Below are positions 24,201 to 32,503 of a stretch of DNA of 64,000 bases, piece by piece. The DNA is taken from contig NZ_JAODUA010000010.1 of assembly GCF_025399895.1 (NCBI RefSeq), forward strand, positions 62,001-126,000, written 5' to 3'. The stretch is from Streptomyces sp. ASQP_92. Lineage in GTDB: Bacteria; Actinomycetota; Actinomycetes; Streptomycetales; Streptomycetaceae. Both the position numbers and the translations under genes were made by a program. The notes under the pieces are model-generated. The model ran no database searches and had not been told where the DNA came from. It saw only the letters and a program-made list of their open reading frames with translations. How positions within the stretch are numbered: the stretch's first letter is position 1; every line of letters starts with the position of its first letter.

Positions 24201-25053
24201 CCGGCGGGTTCTGGCTCGCGCACGAGGCGAAGCGCGCCTTGAGGTTCTCGACGTCGATCCGGAACTCCATCGAGTCCGGGTCGGGCGCGCTGGTCGGGAA
24301 GCCGCCGTTCTGCAGGAAGATGCGCGCGTCGTCCGCGTACATCTTGTGCATGAACGTCATGTCCTCGAAGGCGCGACGGTCGTAGTAGTTGTCGCTGGTC
24401 TCCGGGTAGTACCGGGACGTGGCGAGCGCGGTGACCGCGTCCGCGGCCTCCTTGTTGGCCGGCGGGGTCAGATCGTTGTAGAAGTCGCTCTCGCCGGTCC
24501 AGAACTGGTCGGCTATCCAGCCCGAGTAGCCGGTCTGCGTGAAGATCGACGGCGTGGAGTCGCCGGGCATGCCGGGCGGGTCCTGGAAGGCGGCGACCGA
24601 GGCGTAGCCGGGCGGCGGCTCCTGGTTGAGGGACTGCGACCAGACGTCGTTGCGCCCGTACAGCTCGTCCATCTTCGCCGAACCGGCGTCGTGGTCCTTC
24701 TTGTACGCGGCCGAGAGCGGGGTGCCCTCCCAGTACTGCGGGTTGGCGGCGGTGGCCAGTTCGGCGTCGGTGCGGTTCAGGCCGCCGCGGGCGACGGACT
24801 TCATCGCGGCGCCGCCCTTGCGCAGGACGAAGTCGAGCCGGCACTGGTCCTGGCGGACCTTGGCGGCGGCGTCGAGGTCGAAACCGGCGGGCACGTCGGT
24901 GACCGCGGCGGTGTCGCGGATGTCCAGCGGCGGCTGGAGGCCGCTGCCGGAGACGGTGGTGGCCAGCGCGGTCGCGAGGGCCGTGGAGGCGAGGAGTTTC
25001 GACCAGGTGCCGAGGTGTCGGCGGCGTCTGGCCCCGGGTGCGTGGGTACGCAT
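21223..25053 (-). CDS. Secreted Ala-rich polymorphic toxin with variable C-terminal domain
   Basis: 1276-aa protein. ATG 25053 is preceded directly by an in-frame GTG. The N-terminus has a basic signal peptide (RRRRHLGTWSKLLASTALATALATT). A globular region runs to about 420 with Trp/Tyr-rich motifs (IADQFWTGESDFYNDL). About 430-1010 is a long Ala-rich coiled coil of AxAxxAxxAA type, as in Streptomyces ALF/Ala-rich toxin stalks. A Gly-rich hinge (near 1028) precedes a Cys-containing, partly hydrophobic pretoxin segment (DAKRCFSSGDVESCLWTLVNVASL). The last 120 or so residues (about 1155-1276) form a distinct basic domain with H-S-F-Y, LTPDEVEKAI and a GYRIMQ...SSTYWPG end. That layout loosely recalls BECR-fold nucleases, but the domain family is unassigned. 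Middle gene of a VCBS-toxin-immunity operon. Confidence 0.8.
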   Translation of the reverse strand: MRTHAPGARRRRHLGTWSKLLASTALATALATTVSGSGLQPPLDIRDTAAVTDVPAGFDLDAAAKVRQDQCRLDFVLRKGGAAMKSVARGGLNRTDAELATAANPQYWEGTPLSAAYKKDHDAGSAKMDELYGRNDVWSQSLNQEPPPGYASVAAFQDPPGMPGDSTPSIFTQTGYSGWIADQFWTGESDFYNDLTPPANKEAADAVTALATSRYYPETSDNYYDRRAFEDMTFMHKMYADDARIFLQNGGFPTSAPDPDSMEFRIDVENLKARFASCASQNPPDPHNVLGQELATAAIEWQAELAGQRGQRDIILGAEAQANKDLQIATQAMGESLGQSLIASRLADWEAYWLKADPAKAGLSYPSKADFAKVKVDIANAKARATGRLYVASRASLDATAQADKVDKAQQAAYAIADSAGLPRGRGLLYGQQAAQITKASAAAALAASKATETASNATRASAADSKTLNALAMTQAHASKAEFRRKAAEEAAAQAKAAADGAALQARLAADNAAKAKAAQTKAEAAETTAKNAAADAHAKRATAEAERDKAAAERATADSQRAKAADAEARAQTQQAAAATARRNAETAGATASGKRADAEAAELKAFNARNDAATADRNRDATTARAKALEAAAAAAEGTTAATETRQAATEARSAANSATSAATSARSAANDAGTASQAADAAATRAEGAAARSQAAADGAAADAATTRAAVLKAHAAAADAIAASEAAAQNVKNAQALAAEAAKQAVTARQNATAARSEATAAAATAVQTAGFAYATAQAATAARDSALQVVKPANDAIELGSPYKETDSSAGLAVLTGQAAKSAADQQAAVAQAKADQAAKAAVEAKALAAKADADAKAAATAAANAADSAAAAAVSVKQAQASASQAAAAAKAAKAAEAHTVEYDRQANEDAVFAQQAATTAATSATAARASATDAEQSASGARTAATAAEGDASSARATATTAEGDATAAEEAASNADGYAKDADASADHAEEELRAFQAQQRAAELAASKGDGGGGNAGADLTGDEEQALRAECGQACVDEFRKALADSNKSVIDWVIENGGQVLLDVVGVTDAKRCFSSGDVESCLWTLVNVASLVAILGKIPAVSKAIVSISSGLSDFFRSLRIAEQTVERLRALVRARVVASAHMEIGEFKEISKAGEALVNMRRAVQAGGYTWRFKTGHSFYRAHPGPGTLKDFRLTSLTPDEVEKAIINDVVTYLGQGGKLPKAGPGVQALTRTFKIGKVEVGYRIMQITDDIIDSSTYWPGP

Positions 25054-25108
25054 CACGAAGTAGCCGTTCTGCTGGGTCTGTTGGGGGAGAGGAAGGCTGC
25101 GGCGCCGG

Positions 25109-26029
25109 TCAGAAGAGGGTGTCGAAGGCGGCCCAGCCGGTGGTGCCGATCTGCACCCGGGCCGCGAACGGCGCCTTCGGGTCGCCGGTGCCCTTGAGCA
25201 GCCACAGGGCCCCGGCCGCGTCGTTGCCGATCAGATCGGCCTTGCCGTCACCGTTGTTGTCGCCGGTCGACACGAGCTGTTTGTACGTCTCCCAGCCCTT
25301 GCCCACCGTGATCCGCGCGCCGAGCGCGGCGTCCGCGACGGCCTGGCCGGTGCCGGGGTAGATGTAGAGGGTCCCGTCGGTGCCCCGGGCGAGCAGGTCG
25401 GTCTTGCCGTCGCCCGTGTAATCACCGCGCCCGACCAGCTGGTTCATGCCGTTCCAGCCCCCGCTGCCGATGCGGATCTTCGCCTGGAAGGTGCCGTCGG
25501 CCTTGCCCTGGTAGAGCCACAGGGCGCCGGCCGCGTCCCGCGCGATCAGGTCCGGGTCGGCGCTGCCGCCCATGTTCCCGGCCGACACGAGCAGGTTGTA
25601 GACGTCCCACCCGCCACCGATGATCCTGGTGTCGGCGCCTTCCTCGGCGGTGTAGTAGAGCGTGCCGCCCACACGGTGGTACAGGTCGTTGCCGGTGCCG
25701 CCGGCCGAGACGTTCGCCTGGACCAGCGCGGTCGCGTCGCCGAAGCCGCCGCCCAGGTCCACCTGGGCCTGGAAGCCGCCGGTGCCCTTGGGCTCGTAGT
25801 CGTAGAGATGGCCGTTGCTCTTGCGGGCGAGCAGCGGGAACGTCGTGGCCGCTCCGGGCGCCGCCAATGCCGTCTGCTGACTGGCGGCGGCCGGCTGCGC
25901 GGGTGCCTGGCCGGTCTGGGCCGCGGCCGCGCCCACCGCGCCGACGGCGGCCAGCGCCACGGCCGCCACCAGCGCCCGGCGCAGCGGGCGCCCGGCGAGT
26001 CCGGCTGCGGAAAGGAGTCCTCTTCGCAT
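25109..26029 (-). CDS. Secreted VCBS/FG-GAP-like repeat protein
   Basis: 306 aa with a signal peptide (about 1-42; RRALVAAVALAAVGAVGAAAAQ). Several 48-50 residue blades contain LIARDAAGALWLYQGKADGTF and calcium-loop-like DYTGDGKTDLL and DNNGDGKADLI, predicting a beta-propeller. Start ATG 26029 with AGGAAG upstream; the longer open frame lacks export features before this point. It lies 55 bp upstream of the toxin gene on the same strand, so it is likely co-transcribed as the first gene of the operon. It could be an adhesin, a toxin-display partner, or an unrelated surface protein. Confidence 0.85.
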   Translation of the reverse strand: MRRGLLSAAGLAGRPLRRALVAAVALAAVGAVGAAAAQTGQAPAQPAAASQQTALAAPGAATTFPLLARKSNGHLYDYEPKGTGGFQAQVDLGGGFGDATALVQANVSAGGTGNDLYHRVGGTLYYTAEEGADTRIIGGGWDVYNLLVSAGNMGGSADPDLIARDAAGALWLYQGKADGTFQAKIRIGSGGWNGMNQLVGRGDYTGDGKTDLLARGTDGTLYIYPGTGQAVADAALGARITVGKGWETYKQLVSTGDNNGDGKADLIGNDAAGALWLLKGTGDPKAPFAARVQIGTTGWAAFDTLF

Positions 26030-26374
26030 GTGTCTTCCTGCCTCTGGGTGATGGTCCGGCCCGGAGGAAGCGCGCTGCGCGGTGCCGGGGAACCCGGCTG
26101 ATCCGTAGAAGACTGCAAAGAGATGCCCCTCGGGCATACGAGCCCGATGCGAGGTGTCTGAGAACCCTGGCGCCCCCCCAGGGCTGACACGATCCTTACA
26201 CCTCACCCGCACAACTGGAAGTAACGGTTTGGCAGTTGGCGGGGAAATTGGCGGGCAAAGTTCCGCTTTTCGCCCGTAAAAACTTCGGCGGGGGCGTGGC
26301 CACCGGGGCCGGACGCACCGGAGGGCGGCACCCGTACGAGACGGGGTGCCGCCCTCCTGGGGGTGGGGCCGCTA
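26030..26374. other. Intergenic region with the toxin-operon promoter and pyk terminator
   Basis: About 345 bp between the VCBS gene (leftward from 26029) and the end of pyk (26375). The left two thirds must hold the VCBS/toxin promoter; no clear -35/-10 pair was identified, though the tract 26200-26285 is noticeably AT-richer. The right end contains the pyk hairpin at 26320-26357. No gene is seen. Confidence 0.55.
26320..26357 (-). terminator. Hairpin terminator downstream of pyk
   Basis: GGAGGGCGGCACCC (26320-26333) pairs perfectly with GGGTGCCGCCCTCC (26344-26357), giving a 14-bp stem. It sits 18 bp beyond the pyk stop on the minus strand. Confidence 0.8.
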
Positions 26375-27805
26375 CTACTCCTGCGCGGAGCCGCCGAGGT
26401 GGTGCACCCGGACCATGTTGGTGGTGCCGGGGATGCCGGGGGGCGAACCGGCCGTGATGACCATGATGTCGCCCTCGCTGTAGCGCTTGAGCTTGAGCAG
26501 CTCGGCGTCGACCAGGTCGACCATCGCGTCGGTGGAGTCCACGTGCGGGACCACATAGGTCTCCACGCCCCAGCTCAGGGCGAGCTGGTTGCGGGTGCCC
26601 GGGTCCGTGGTGAACGCGAGGATCGGCTGACAGGTGCGGTAGCGGGACAGGCGCCGGGCCGTGTCGCCGGACTTGGTGAAGGCGACCAGCGCCTTGCCGT
26701 CCAGGAAGTCCGCGATCTCGCAGGCGGCGCGGGCCACCGAACCGCCCTGGGTGCGCGGCTTCTTGCCCGGCACCAGCGGCTGGAGGCCCTTGGACAGGAG
26801 CTCCTCCTCGGCCGCCTCGACGATCTTCGACATCGTCTTGACCGTCTCGATCGGGTACGCGCCCACCGAGGACTCGGCGGAGAGCATGACCGCGTCCGCA
26901 CCGTCCAGGATCGCGTTGGCGACGTCGGACGCCTCGGCGCGCGTCGGACGCGAGTTGGTGATCATCGACTCCATCATCTGGGTCGCGACGATCACCGGCT
27001 TGGCGTTGCGGCGGCACAGCTCCACGAGGCGCTTCTGCACCATCGGGACCTTCTCCAGGGGGTACTCCACCGCGAGGTCGCCACGGGCCACCATCACACC
27101 GTCGAAGGCGGCGACGACGCCTTCCATGTTGGCGACGGCCTGCGGCTTCTCGACCTTGGCGATGACCGGCACGCGGCGGCCGACCTCGTCCATGACCTTG
27201 TGGACGTCCTTGACGTCGTCGGCGTCGCGCACGAAGGAGAGCGCGACCAGGTCGCAGCCCATCCGCAGGGCGAACCGCAGGTCCTCGATGTCCTTCTCGG
27301 ACAGCGCCGGGACGTTGACCGCCGCACCGGGCAGGTTGATGCCCTTGTGGTCGGAGATGACACCGCCCTCGATGACGATGGTCTTCACTCGGGGGCCCTC
27401 GACCGAGATGACCTTGAGCTCGACGTTGCCGTCGTTGATCAGGATCGGGTCGCCCTTGGTGACGTCGCCCGGCAGGCCCTTGTAGGTGGTGCCGCAGATC
27501 GACTTGTCGCCCGGGACGTCCTCGGCGGTGATGGTGAACTCGTCACCGCGGACCAGCTCCACCGGCCCCTCCGCGAACTTCGCGAGGCGGATCTTCGGGC
27601 CCTGGAGGTCGGCGAGCACGCCCACCGCGCGGCCCGTCTCCTCGGCGGCCTTGCGGACCCGGTCGTAACGGGCCTGGTGCTCGGCCTGGGAGCCGTGGCT
27701 GAAGTTGAAGCGGGCCACGCTCATGCCGGCCTCGATCAGAGCGACGAGCTGCTCGTGCGAGTCGACGGCGGGGCCCAGTGTGCAGACGATTTTGGAACGG
27801 CGCAT
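26375..27805 (-). CDS. pyk: Pyruvate kinase
   Basis: Converts phosphoenolpyruvate and ADP to pyruvate and ATP, the last step of glycolysis. 476 aa, the normal length. It begins MRRSKIVCTLGPAVDS, has SVARFNFSHG (substrate and K+ site), the catalytic-lysine region ITAKVEK-like VIAKVEKPQ, and the family signature VARGDLAVE. The C-terminal regulatory domain includes FTTDPGTRNQLALSWGV. ATG 27805 is set by AGGA upstream; an upstream in-frame start adds 31 residues foreign to the family. It is 106 bp downstream of ackA, so it may be partly co-transcribed with pta-ackA. Streptomyces usually has two pyk genes; from position this is the one next to ackA-pta. Confidence 0.97.
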   Translation of the reverse strand: MRRSKIVCTLGPAVDSHEQLVALIEAGMSVARFNFSHGSQAEHQARYDRVRKAAEETGRAVGVLADLQGPKIRLAKFAEGPVELVRGDEFTITAEDVPGDKSICGTTYKGLPGDVTKGDPILINDGNVELKVISVEGPRVKTIVIEGGVISDHKGINLPGAAVNVPALSEKDIEDLRFALRMGCDLVALSFVRDADDVKDVHKVMDEVGRRVPVIAKVEKPQAVANMEGVVAAFDGVMVARGDLAVEYPLEKVPMVQKRLVELCRRNAKPVIVATQMMESMITNSRPTRAEASDVANAILDGADAVMLSAESSVGAYPIETVKTMSKIVEAAEEELLSKGLQPLVPGKKPRTQGGSVARAACEIADFLDGKALVAFTKSGDTARRLSRYRTCQPILAFTTDPGTRNQLALSWGVETYVVPHVDSTDAMVDLVDAELLKLKRYSEGDIMVITAGSPPGIPGTTNMVRVHHLGGSAQE

Positions 27806-27911
27806 AAGGCGGATCCTATCGGTTTGTTTCGCTGCGGAATATTCCGTCTGGTGGAATGTACAAATGGGCGGGATGGCGCTCAGGTGTCGTCCAGGCAAAC
27901 CGGAAATCCGC

Positions 27912-29141
27912 TCAGGAATTCAGCGCCGGTGATACCAGCGCATACGTCTGCCGGGCGATTTCCAGCTCCTCGTCCGTCGGCACCACGGCGACGGCCACTC
28001 TGGCGTACTCCGGGGAGATCAGCCGGGGACGGTCGGACCGTACGGCGTTGAGATCGCCGTCCACCGCCAGGCCCAGCTCCTCAAGACCCGCGACCGCCGC
28101 CTCACGCACCGGGGCCGCGTTCTCGCCGACGCCCGCCGTGAACGCGATCGCGTCGACCTTGCCGAGCACGGCGTAATAGGCGCCTATGTACTTCTTCAGC
28201 CGGTGAATGTAGATGTCGAAGGCGAGTTGGGCCTTCTCGTCGCCCTCGTCGCAGCGACGGCGGATCTCGCGCATGTCATTGTCGCCGCACAGCCCCACCA
28301 GGCCGCTCTTCTTGTTGAGCAGGACGTCGATGTCGTCCGTCGACATTCCGGCGACGCGCTCGAGGTGGAAGGTGACCGCCGGGTCGATGTCACCGGAACG
28401 AGTGCCCATGACCAGGCCTTCGAGGGGGGTGAGCCCCATCGAGGTGTCGACGCACCGGCCGCCGCGCACCGCCGAGGCCGACGCCCCGTTGCCCAGGTGC
28501 AGCACGATCACGTTCACGTCCTCGGGCGCCTTGCCGAGCAGCCGCGCCGTCTCCCGCGACACATAGGCGTGCGAGGTGCCGTGGAAGCCGTAGCGCCGGA
28601 TGCGGTACGCGTCGGCGGTCTCGGTGTCGATCGCGTAGCGGGCCGCCGACTCCGGCATCGTCGTGTGGAACGCGGTGTCGAACACGGCGACCTGCGGCAG
28701 ATCGGGGCGCAGCGCCTGGGCGGTCCGGATGCCGGTGATGTTCGCCGGATTGTGCAGCGGAGCCACCGGCACCAGGCGCTCGATCTCCGCGAGCACCTCG
28801 TCGGTGATCACGGTGGGCGCGCTGAACTTCAGGCCGCCGTGCACCACCCGGTGCCCGATCGCCGCCAACTCCGGCGAATCCAGGCCCAGTCCATCGGCCG
28901 CCAGCTCCGCCGCGACCGCCTTGAGCGCGGCCTCGTGATCGGCTATCGGGCCGTTCTGCTCGCGGGCCTCGCCCCCGGTCGCCAGCGGGGAGTGCTTGAG
29001 CCGGGACGTCCCCTCACCGATCCGCTCGACAAGCCCCACGGCGAGGCGCGAGGCGTCGCGCATGTCGAGGAGCTGGTACTTCACCGACGAGGACCCGGAG
29101 TTGAGCACGAGGACGCGGGTGCCCTGGTTGGCGGTGGTCAT
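27912..29141 (-). CDS. ackA: Acetate kinase
   Basis: Interconverts acetyl phosphate plus ADP and acetate plus ATP. 409 aa, family-typical. Signatures are VLVLNSGSSSVKYQLL (N-terminal ASKHA phosphate motif), IGHRVVHGG, AVFDTAFHTTMP, RRYGFHGTSH and HLGNGASASAVRGGRCVDTSMG. GVGENAAPVR forms the adenosine site. The ATG overlaps the pta stop (ATGA), so the pair is translationally coupled. Works with Pta to link acetyl-CoA to acetate and acetyl phosphate. Confidence 0.97.
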   Translation of the reverse strand: MTTANQGTRVLVLNSGSSSVKYQLLDMRDASRLAVGLVERIGEGTSRLKHSPLATGGEAREQNGPIADHEAALKAVAAELAADGLGLDSPELAAIGHRVVHGGLKFSAPTVITDEVLAEIERLVPVAPLHNPANITGIRTAQALRPDLPQVAVFDTAFHTTMPESAARYAIDTETADAYRIRRYGFHGTSHAYVSRETARLLGKAPEDVNVIVLHLGNGASASAVRGGRCVDTSMGLTPLEGLVMGTRSGDIDPAVTFHLERVAGMSTDDIDVLLNKKSGLVGLCGDNDMREIRRRCDEGDEKAQLAFDIYIHRLKKYIGAYYAVLGKVDAIAFTAGVGENAAPVREAAVAGLEELGLAVDGDLNAVRSDRPRLISPEYARVAVAVVPTDEELEIARQTYALVSPALNS

Positions 29142-31222
29142 GCGGAGGCCTCCTGCTGCGCCTGGGCCTGGATGGCCGTGATGGCGACGGTGTTGACGAT
29201 GTCCTGGACGAGGGCGCCGCGCGACAGGTCGTTGACCGGCTTGCGCAGACCCTGGAGCACCGGACCCACGGCCACGGCGCCGGCCGAGCGCTGCACGGCC
29301 TTGTAGGTGTTGTTGCCGGTGTTGAGGTCCGGGAAGATCAGCACGGTCGCCTGCCCGGCCACCTCCGAATCCGGCAGCTTGGTCGCGGCGACCGAGGGCT
29401 CCACCGCCGCGTCGTACTGGATCGGGCCCTCGATCCTCAGATCGGGCCGGGCCTCACGCACCAGCTTGGTGGCCTCCCGCACCTTGTCGACGTCCGCGCC
29501 CGACCCCGAGGTGCCGGTCGAGTACGACAGCATCGCGATCCGCGGGTCCACGCCGAACTGCCGGGCGGTGGCGGCCGCCTGGACCGCGATGTCCGCGAGC
29601 TGCTCGGCGTTCGGGTCCGGGTTGACCGCGCAGTCGCCGTACACGAGCACCTTGTCGGCGAGGCACATGAAGAAGACCGAGGAGACGATCGAGGCCTCCG
29701 GCTTGGTCTTGATGATCTCGAAGGCGGGGCGGATGGTGGCGGCCGTGGAGTGCACCGAACCCGACACCATGCCGTCGGCCAGGCCCTCCTGGACCATCAG
29801 CGTGCCGAAGTAGTTGACGTCCGCGACCACGTCGTACGCCAGCTCCACCGTGACGCCCTTGTGGGCGCGCAGCTGGGCGTAGCGCTCGGCGAAGCGCTGG
29901 CGCAGCTCGGAGGTGTGCGGGTCGATGATCTGGCACGTCGTGACGTCGATGCCGAGGTCGGCGGCCTTCTTGCGGATGGTCTCCACGTCGCCGAGCAGCG
30001 TCAGCTCGCACACGTCGCGGCGCAGCAGCACATCGGCGGCGCGCAGCACCCGGTCCTCGGTGCCCTCGGGCAGCACGACGCGGCGCCGGTCGGCACGGGC
30101 CTGCTCCAGAAGGACGTGCTCGAACATCATCGGGGTGACCCGGCCGCTGCGGGCCACCGAGACCCGGCGCAGCAGGTCGGCGGTGTCCACGTGCCGCTCG
30201 AAGAGGCCGAGCGCGGTCTCCGCCTTGCGCGGGGTGGCCGCGTTCAACTTGCCTTCCAGGGCGAACAGTTCGGCCGCCGTCGGGAAGGACCGGCCGGCCA
30301 CCGCCACCACCGGGGTGCCGGGCGCGAGCCGGTCGGCCAGGGTCAGGATCGCCTCGCCGGGCCGCTCGTCGAGGGTGAGCAGTACGCCCGCGATCGGCGG
30401 GGTTCCGGCGCTGTGCGCGGCCAGCGAGCCGACGACCAGGTCGGCGCGGTCGCCGGGGGTGACGACCAGGCAGCCCGGGGTCAGGGCGTTCAGGAAGTTC
30501 GGCAGCATGGCGCCGCCGAAGACGAAGTCGAGGGCGTCGCGCGCGAGCCCCGCGTCGTCGCCGAGCAGCACCGTGCCGCCCAGGGCCGCGGTGATCTGGG
30601 CGACGGTGGGCGCCGAGAGCGCGGGCTCGTCCGGCAGGACGTAGCAGGGCACCGGGAGCCGGCTCCGCAAGCGCTCCTCGATCTCCTGCCGGTCGGCGGG
30701 GGCCACCCGGTTCACCACCATCGCGAGCACGTCGCAGCCGAGCCCGTCGTAGGCCCGGTGGGCGTTGCGCGCCTCGGCCCGTACGGACTCGGCGGTCTGG
30801 CCCTTGCCGCCGACCACCGGTATCACCGAGGCGCCGAACTCGTTGGCGAGCCGGGCGTTGAGCGCCAGTTCGTCGGGGAGCTGGGTGTCGGCGAAGTCGG
30901 TGCCGAGGACCAGGACCACCTCGTAGTCGCGGGCCACCTGGTGGAAACGCTCGACGAGCAGCGAGACGAGTTCGTCGGTACCCTTCTCCGCCTGGAGCGC
31001 GGACGCCTCGTGGTAGTCCATCCCGTACACGGTGGCCGCGTCCTGCGCCAGCCGGTAGCGGGCGCGGAGCAGATCGAACAAGCGGTCCGGGCCGTCGTGC
31101 ACCAGGGGGCGGAAGACGCCCACCCGGTCCACCTGGCGGGTCAGGAGCTCCATGACTCCCAGCTCGATGACCTGGCGGCCGTCTCCCCGGTCGATCCCGG
31201 TCACGTACACGCTGCGCGTCAC
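29138..31222 (-). CDS. pta: Phosphate acetyltransferase (long, two-domain form)
   Basis: Acetyl-CoA + phosphate to acetyl phosphate + CoA. 694 aa from GTG 31222, with AGGAG 7 bp upstream. The N-terminal part (about 1-220) is the P-loop/BioD-like domain (SVYVTGIDRGDGRQ here, with a degenerate P-loop). A DRTGG domain lies at about 230-340. The C-terminal PTA_PTB catalytic domain (about 370-694) contains MFEHVLLEQARADRRRVVLPEGTEDR split across segments and AMLSYSTGTSGSGADVDKV. This matches the long regulated Pta class. Operon with ackA. The open frame continues well upstream, but only as a shadow of pfkA. Confidence 0.96.
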   Translation of the reverse strand: MTRSVYVTGIDRGDGRQVIELGVMELLTRQVDRVGVFRPLVHDGPDRLFDLLRARYRLAQDAATVYGMDYHEASALQAEKGTDELVSLLVERFHQVARDYEVVLVLGTDFADTQLPDELALNARLANEFGASVIPVVGGKGQTAESVRAEARNAHRAYDGLGCDVLAMVVNRVAPADRQEIEERLRSRLPVPCYVLPDEPALSAPTVAQITAALGGTVLLGDDAGLARDALDFVFGGAMLPNFLNALTPGCLVVTPGDRADLVVGSLAAHSAGTPPIAGVLLTLDERPGEAILTLADRLAPGTPVVAVAGRSFPTAAELFALEGKLNAATPRKAETALGLFERHVDTADLLRRVSVARSGRVTPMMFEHVLLEQARADRRRVVLPEGTEDRVLRAADVLLRRDVCELTLLGDVETIRKKAADLGIDVTTCQIIDPHTSELRQRFAERYAQLRAHKGVTVELAYDVVADVNYFGTLMVQEGLADGMVSGSVHSTAATIRPAFEIIKTKPEASIVSSVFFMCLADKVLVYGDCAVNPDPNAEQLADIAVQAAATARQFGVDPRIAMLSYSTGTSGSGADVDKVREATKLVREARPDLRIEGPIQYDAAVEPSVAATKLPDSEVAGQATVLIFPDLNTGNNTYKAVQRSAGAVAVGPVLQGLRKPVNDLSRGALVQDIVNTVAITAIQAQAQQEASA

Positions 31223-31278
31223 GCGTGCTCTCCTGTTCTGCGTCGCAGGAAATGTCCTGATAGGGCGGTCTTGCCCTC

Positions 31279-31307
31279 TTGACAATACCTCTGCGGATGG
31301 ATAGGAC
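31279..31307 (+). promoter_or_regulatory. Candidate vegetative promoter for pfkA
   Basis: TTGACA (31279-31284) and TAGGAC (31302-31307) are separated by 17 bp, close to the HrdB-type consensus. It lies about 170 bp before the pfkA ATG in the 255-bp divergent pta/pfkA region. Found by eye only. Confidence 0.5.
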
Positions 31308-31477
31308 GCCCGCCGGACGAAAGGCCCGGAGGCAGGGTCCAAGGACCCGCCCCCCATGATGGTCGGAGTAGCAGGATGGGCGAGTGGCCCATGGTGCGTG
31401 GGACAATCTGAATTGCTCACGTTATGGGGGATACGGGCGTGACGTCCCAGGACCGGCGAAGCAGGAGATTCAGCACG

Positions 31478-32503
31478 ATGCGCATCGGAGTTCTCACCGC
31501 AGGCGGCGACTGCCCCGGCCTGAACGCCGTGATCCGGTCGGTCGTGCACCGAGCCGTGGTCGGCCACGGCGATGAAGTCATCGGATTCGAGGACGGGTTC
31601 AAGGGCCTGCTCGACGGTCACTTCCGCCCGCTCGACCTCAACGCGGTGAGCGGCATCCTGGCCCGCGGCGGCACCATCCTCGGCTCGGCCCGCCTGGAGC
31701 GCGACCGGCTGCGCGAAGCCTCCGAGAACTGCGCCGAGTTGGCGAAGCGCTACGGCATCGACGCGCTCATCCCGATCGGCGGCGAGGGCACGCTCACCGC
31801 GGCCCGGATGCTGTCCGACGCGGGCATGCCCGTCGTCGGCGTGCCCAAGACCATCGACAACGACATCTCCGCCACCGACCGCACCTTCGGTTTCGACACC
31901 GCCGTGGGCGTGGCGACCGAGGCCATCGACCGCCTCAAGACCACCGCCGAGTCGCACCAGCGCGTCATGGTCGTCGAGGTCATGGGCCGGCACGCGGGCT
32001 GGATCGCCCTGGAGTCCGGCATGGCCGGCGGCGCCCACGGCATCTGTCTGCCCGAGCGGCCCTTCCAGGTCGACGACCTGGTCAAGATGGTCGAGGAGCG
32101 CTTCTCGCGCGGCAAGAAGTTCGCGGTCATCTGCGTGGCCGAGGGCGCTCACCCCGCCGAGGGTTCGATGCCGTACGAGCGCGGCGCGATCGACCAGTAC
32201 GGCCACGAGCGCTTCGCCGGCATCGGCAACCGGCTCGCCGTCGAACTGGAGCGGCGCCTGGGCAAGGAGGCCCGCCCGGTCATCCTCGGCCACGTCCAGC
32301 GCGGCGGCGTCCCGACCGCGTACGACCGCGTGCTCGCGACCCGCTTCGGCTGGCACGCGGTGGAGGCCGTGCACCGGGGCGCCTTCGGCAACATGACGGC
32401 GCTGCGCGGCACCGACGTCGTGATGGCCCCCTTGGCGGACGCCGTCACCAGCCTCAAAACGGTCCCGGACGCCCGCATGTACGAGGCCGAGTCGGTCTTC
32501 TGA
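31478..32503 (+). CDS. pfkA: 6-phosphofructokinase
   Basis: Phosphorylates fructose 6-phosphate to the 1,6-bisphosphate. 341 aa beginning MRIGVLTAGGDCPGLNAVIR, with AGGAG 10 bp upstream. IPIGGEGTLTAARML has Gly at the site that discriminates ATP (Gly) from pyrophosphate (Asp), so ATP use is expected. VPKTIDNDI contains the catalytic Asp loop and VMGRHAGWIAL is a family signature. It is divergent from pta-ackA-pyk, giving four central-carbon genes within 6.2 kb. By position it corresponds to the main S. coelicolor PFK gene (SCO5426 from memory). Confidence 0.97.
   Translation: MRIGVLTAGGDCPGLNAVIRSVVHRAVVGHGDEVIGFEDGFKGLLDGHFRPLDLNAVSGILARGGTILGSARLERDRLREASENCAELAKRYGIDALIPIGGEGTLTAARMLSDAGMPVVGVPKTIDNDISATDRTFGFDTAVGVATEAIDRLKTTAESHQRVMVVEVMGRHAGWIALESGMAGGAHGICLPERPFQVDDLVKMVEERFSRGKKFAVICVAEGAHPAEGSMPYERGAIDQYGHERFAGIGNRLAVELERRLGKEARPVILGHVQRGGVPTAYDRVLATRFGWHAVEAVHRGAFGNMTALRGTDVVMAPLADAVTSLKTVPDARMYEAESVF

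Noticed and set aside
21175..25197. 1340-aa plus-strand open frame over the toxin gene
   Set aside because: It is the antisense shadow of the Ala-rich toxin; the Gly/Leu/Arg-rich text is what GC-biased Ala codons give in reverse.
21223..26029. Prophage or integrated element
   Set aside because: No integrase, att repeats, tRNA or phage structural gene is present around the toxin operon.
29138..32374. 1078-aa minus-strand frame for pta
   Set aside because: The part above 31222 is antisense to pfkA; Pta homology starts at the GTG with AGGAG.
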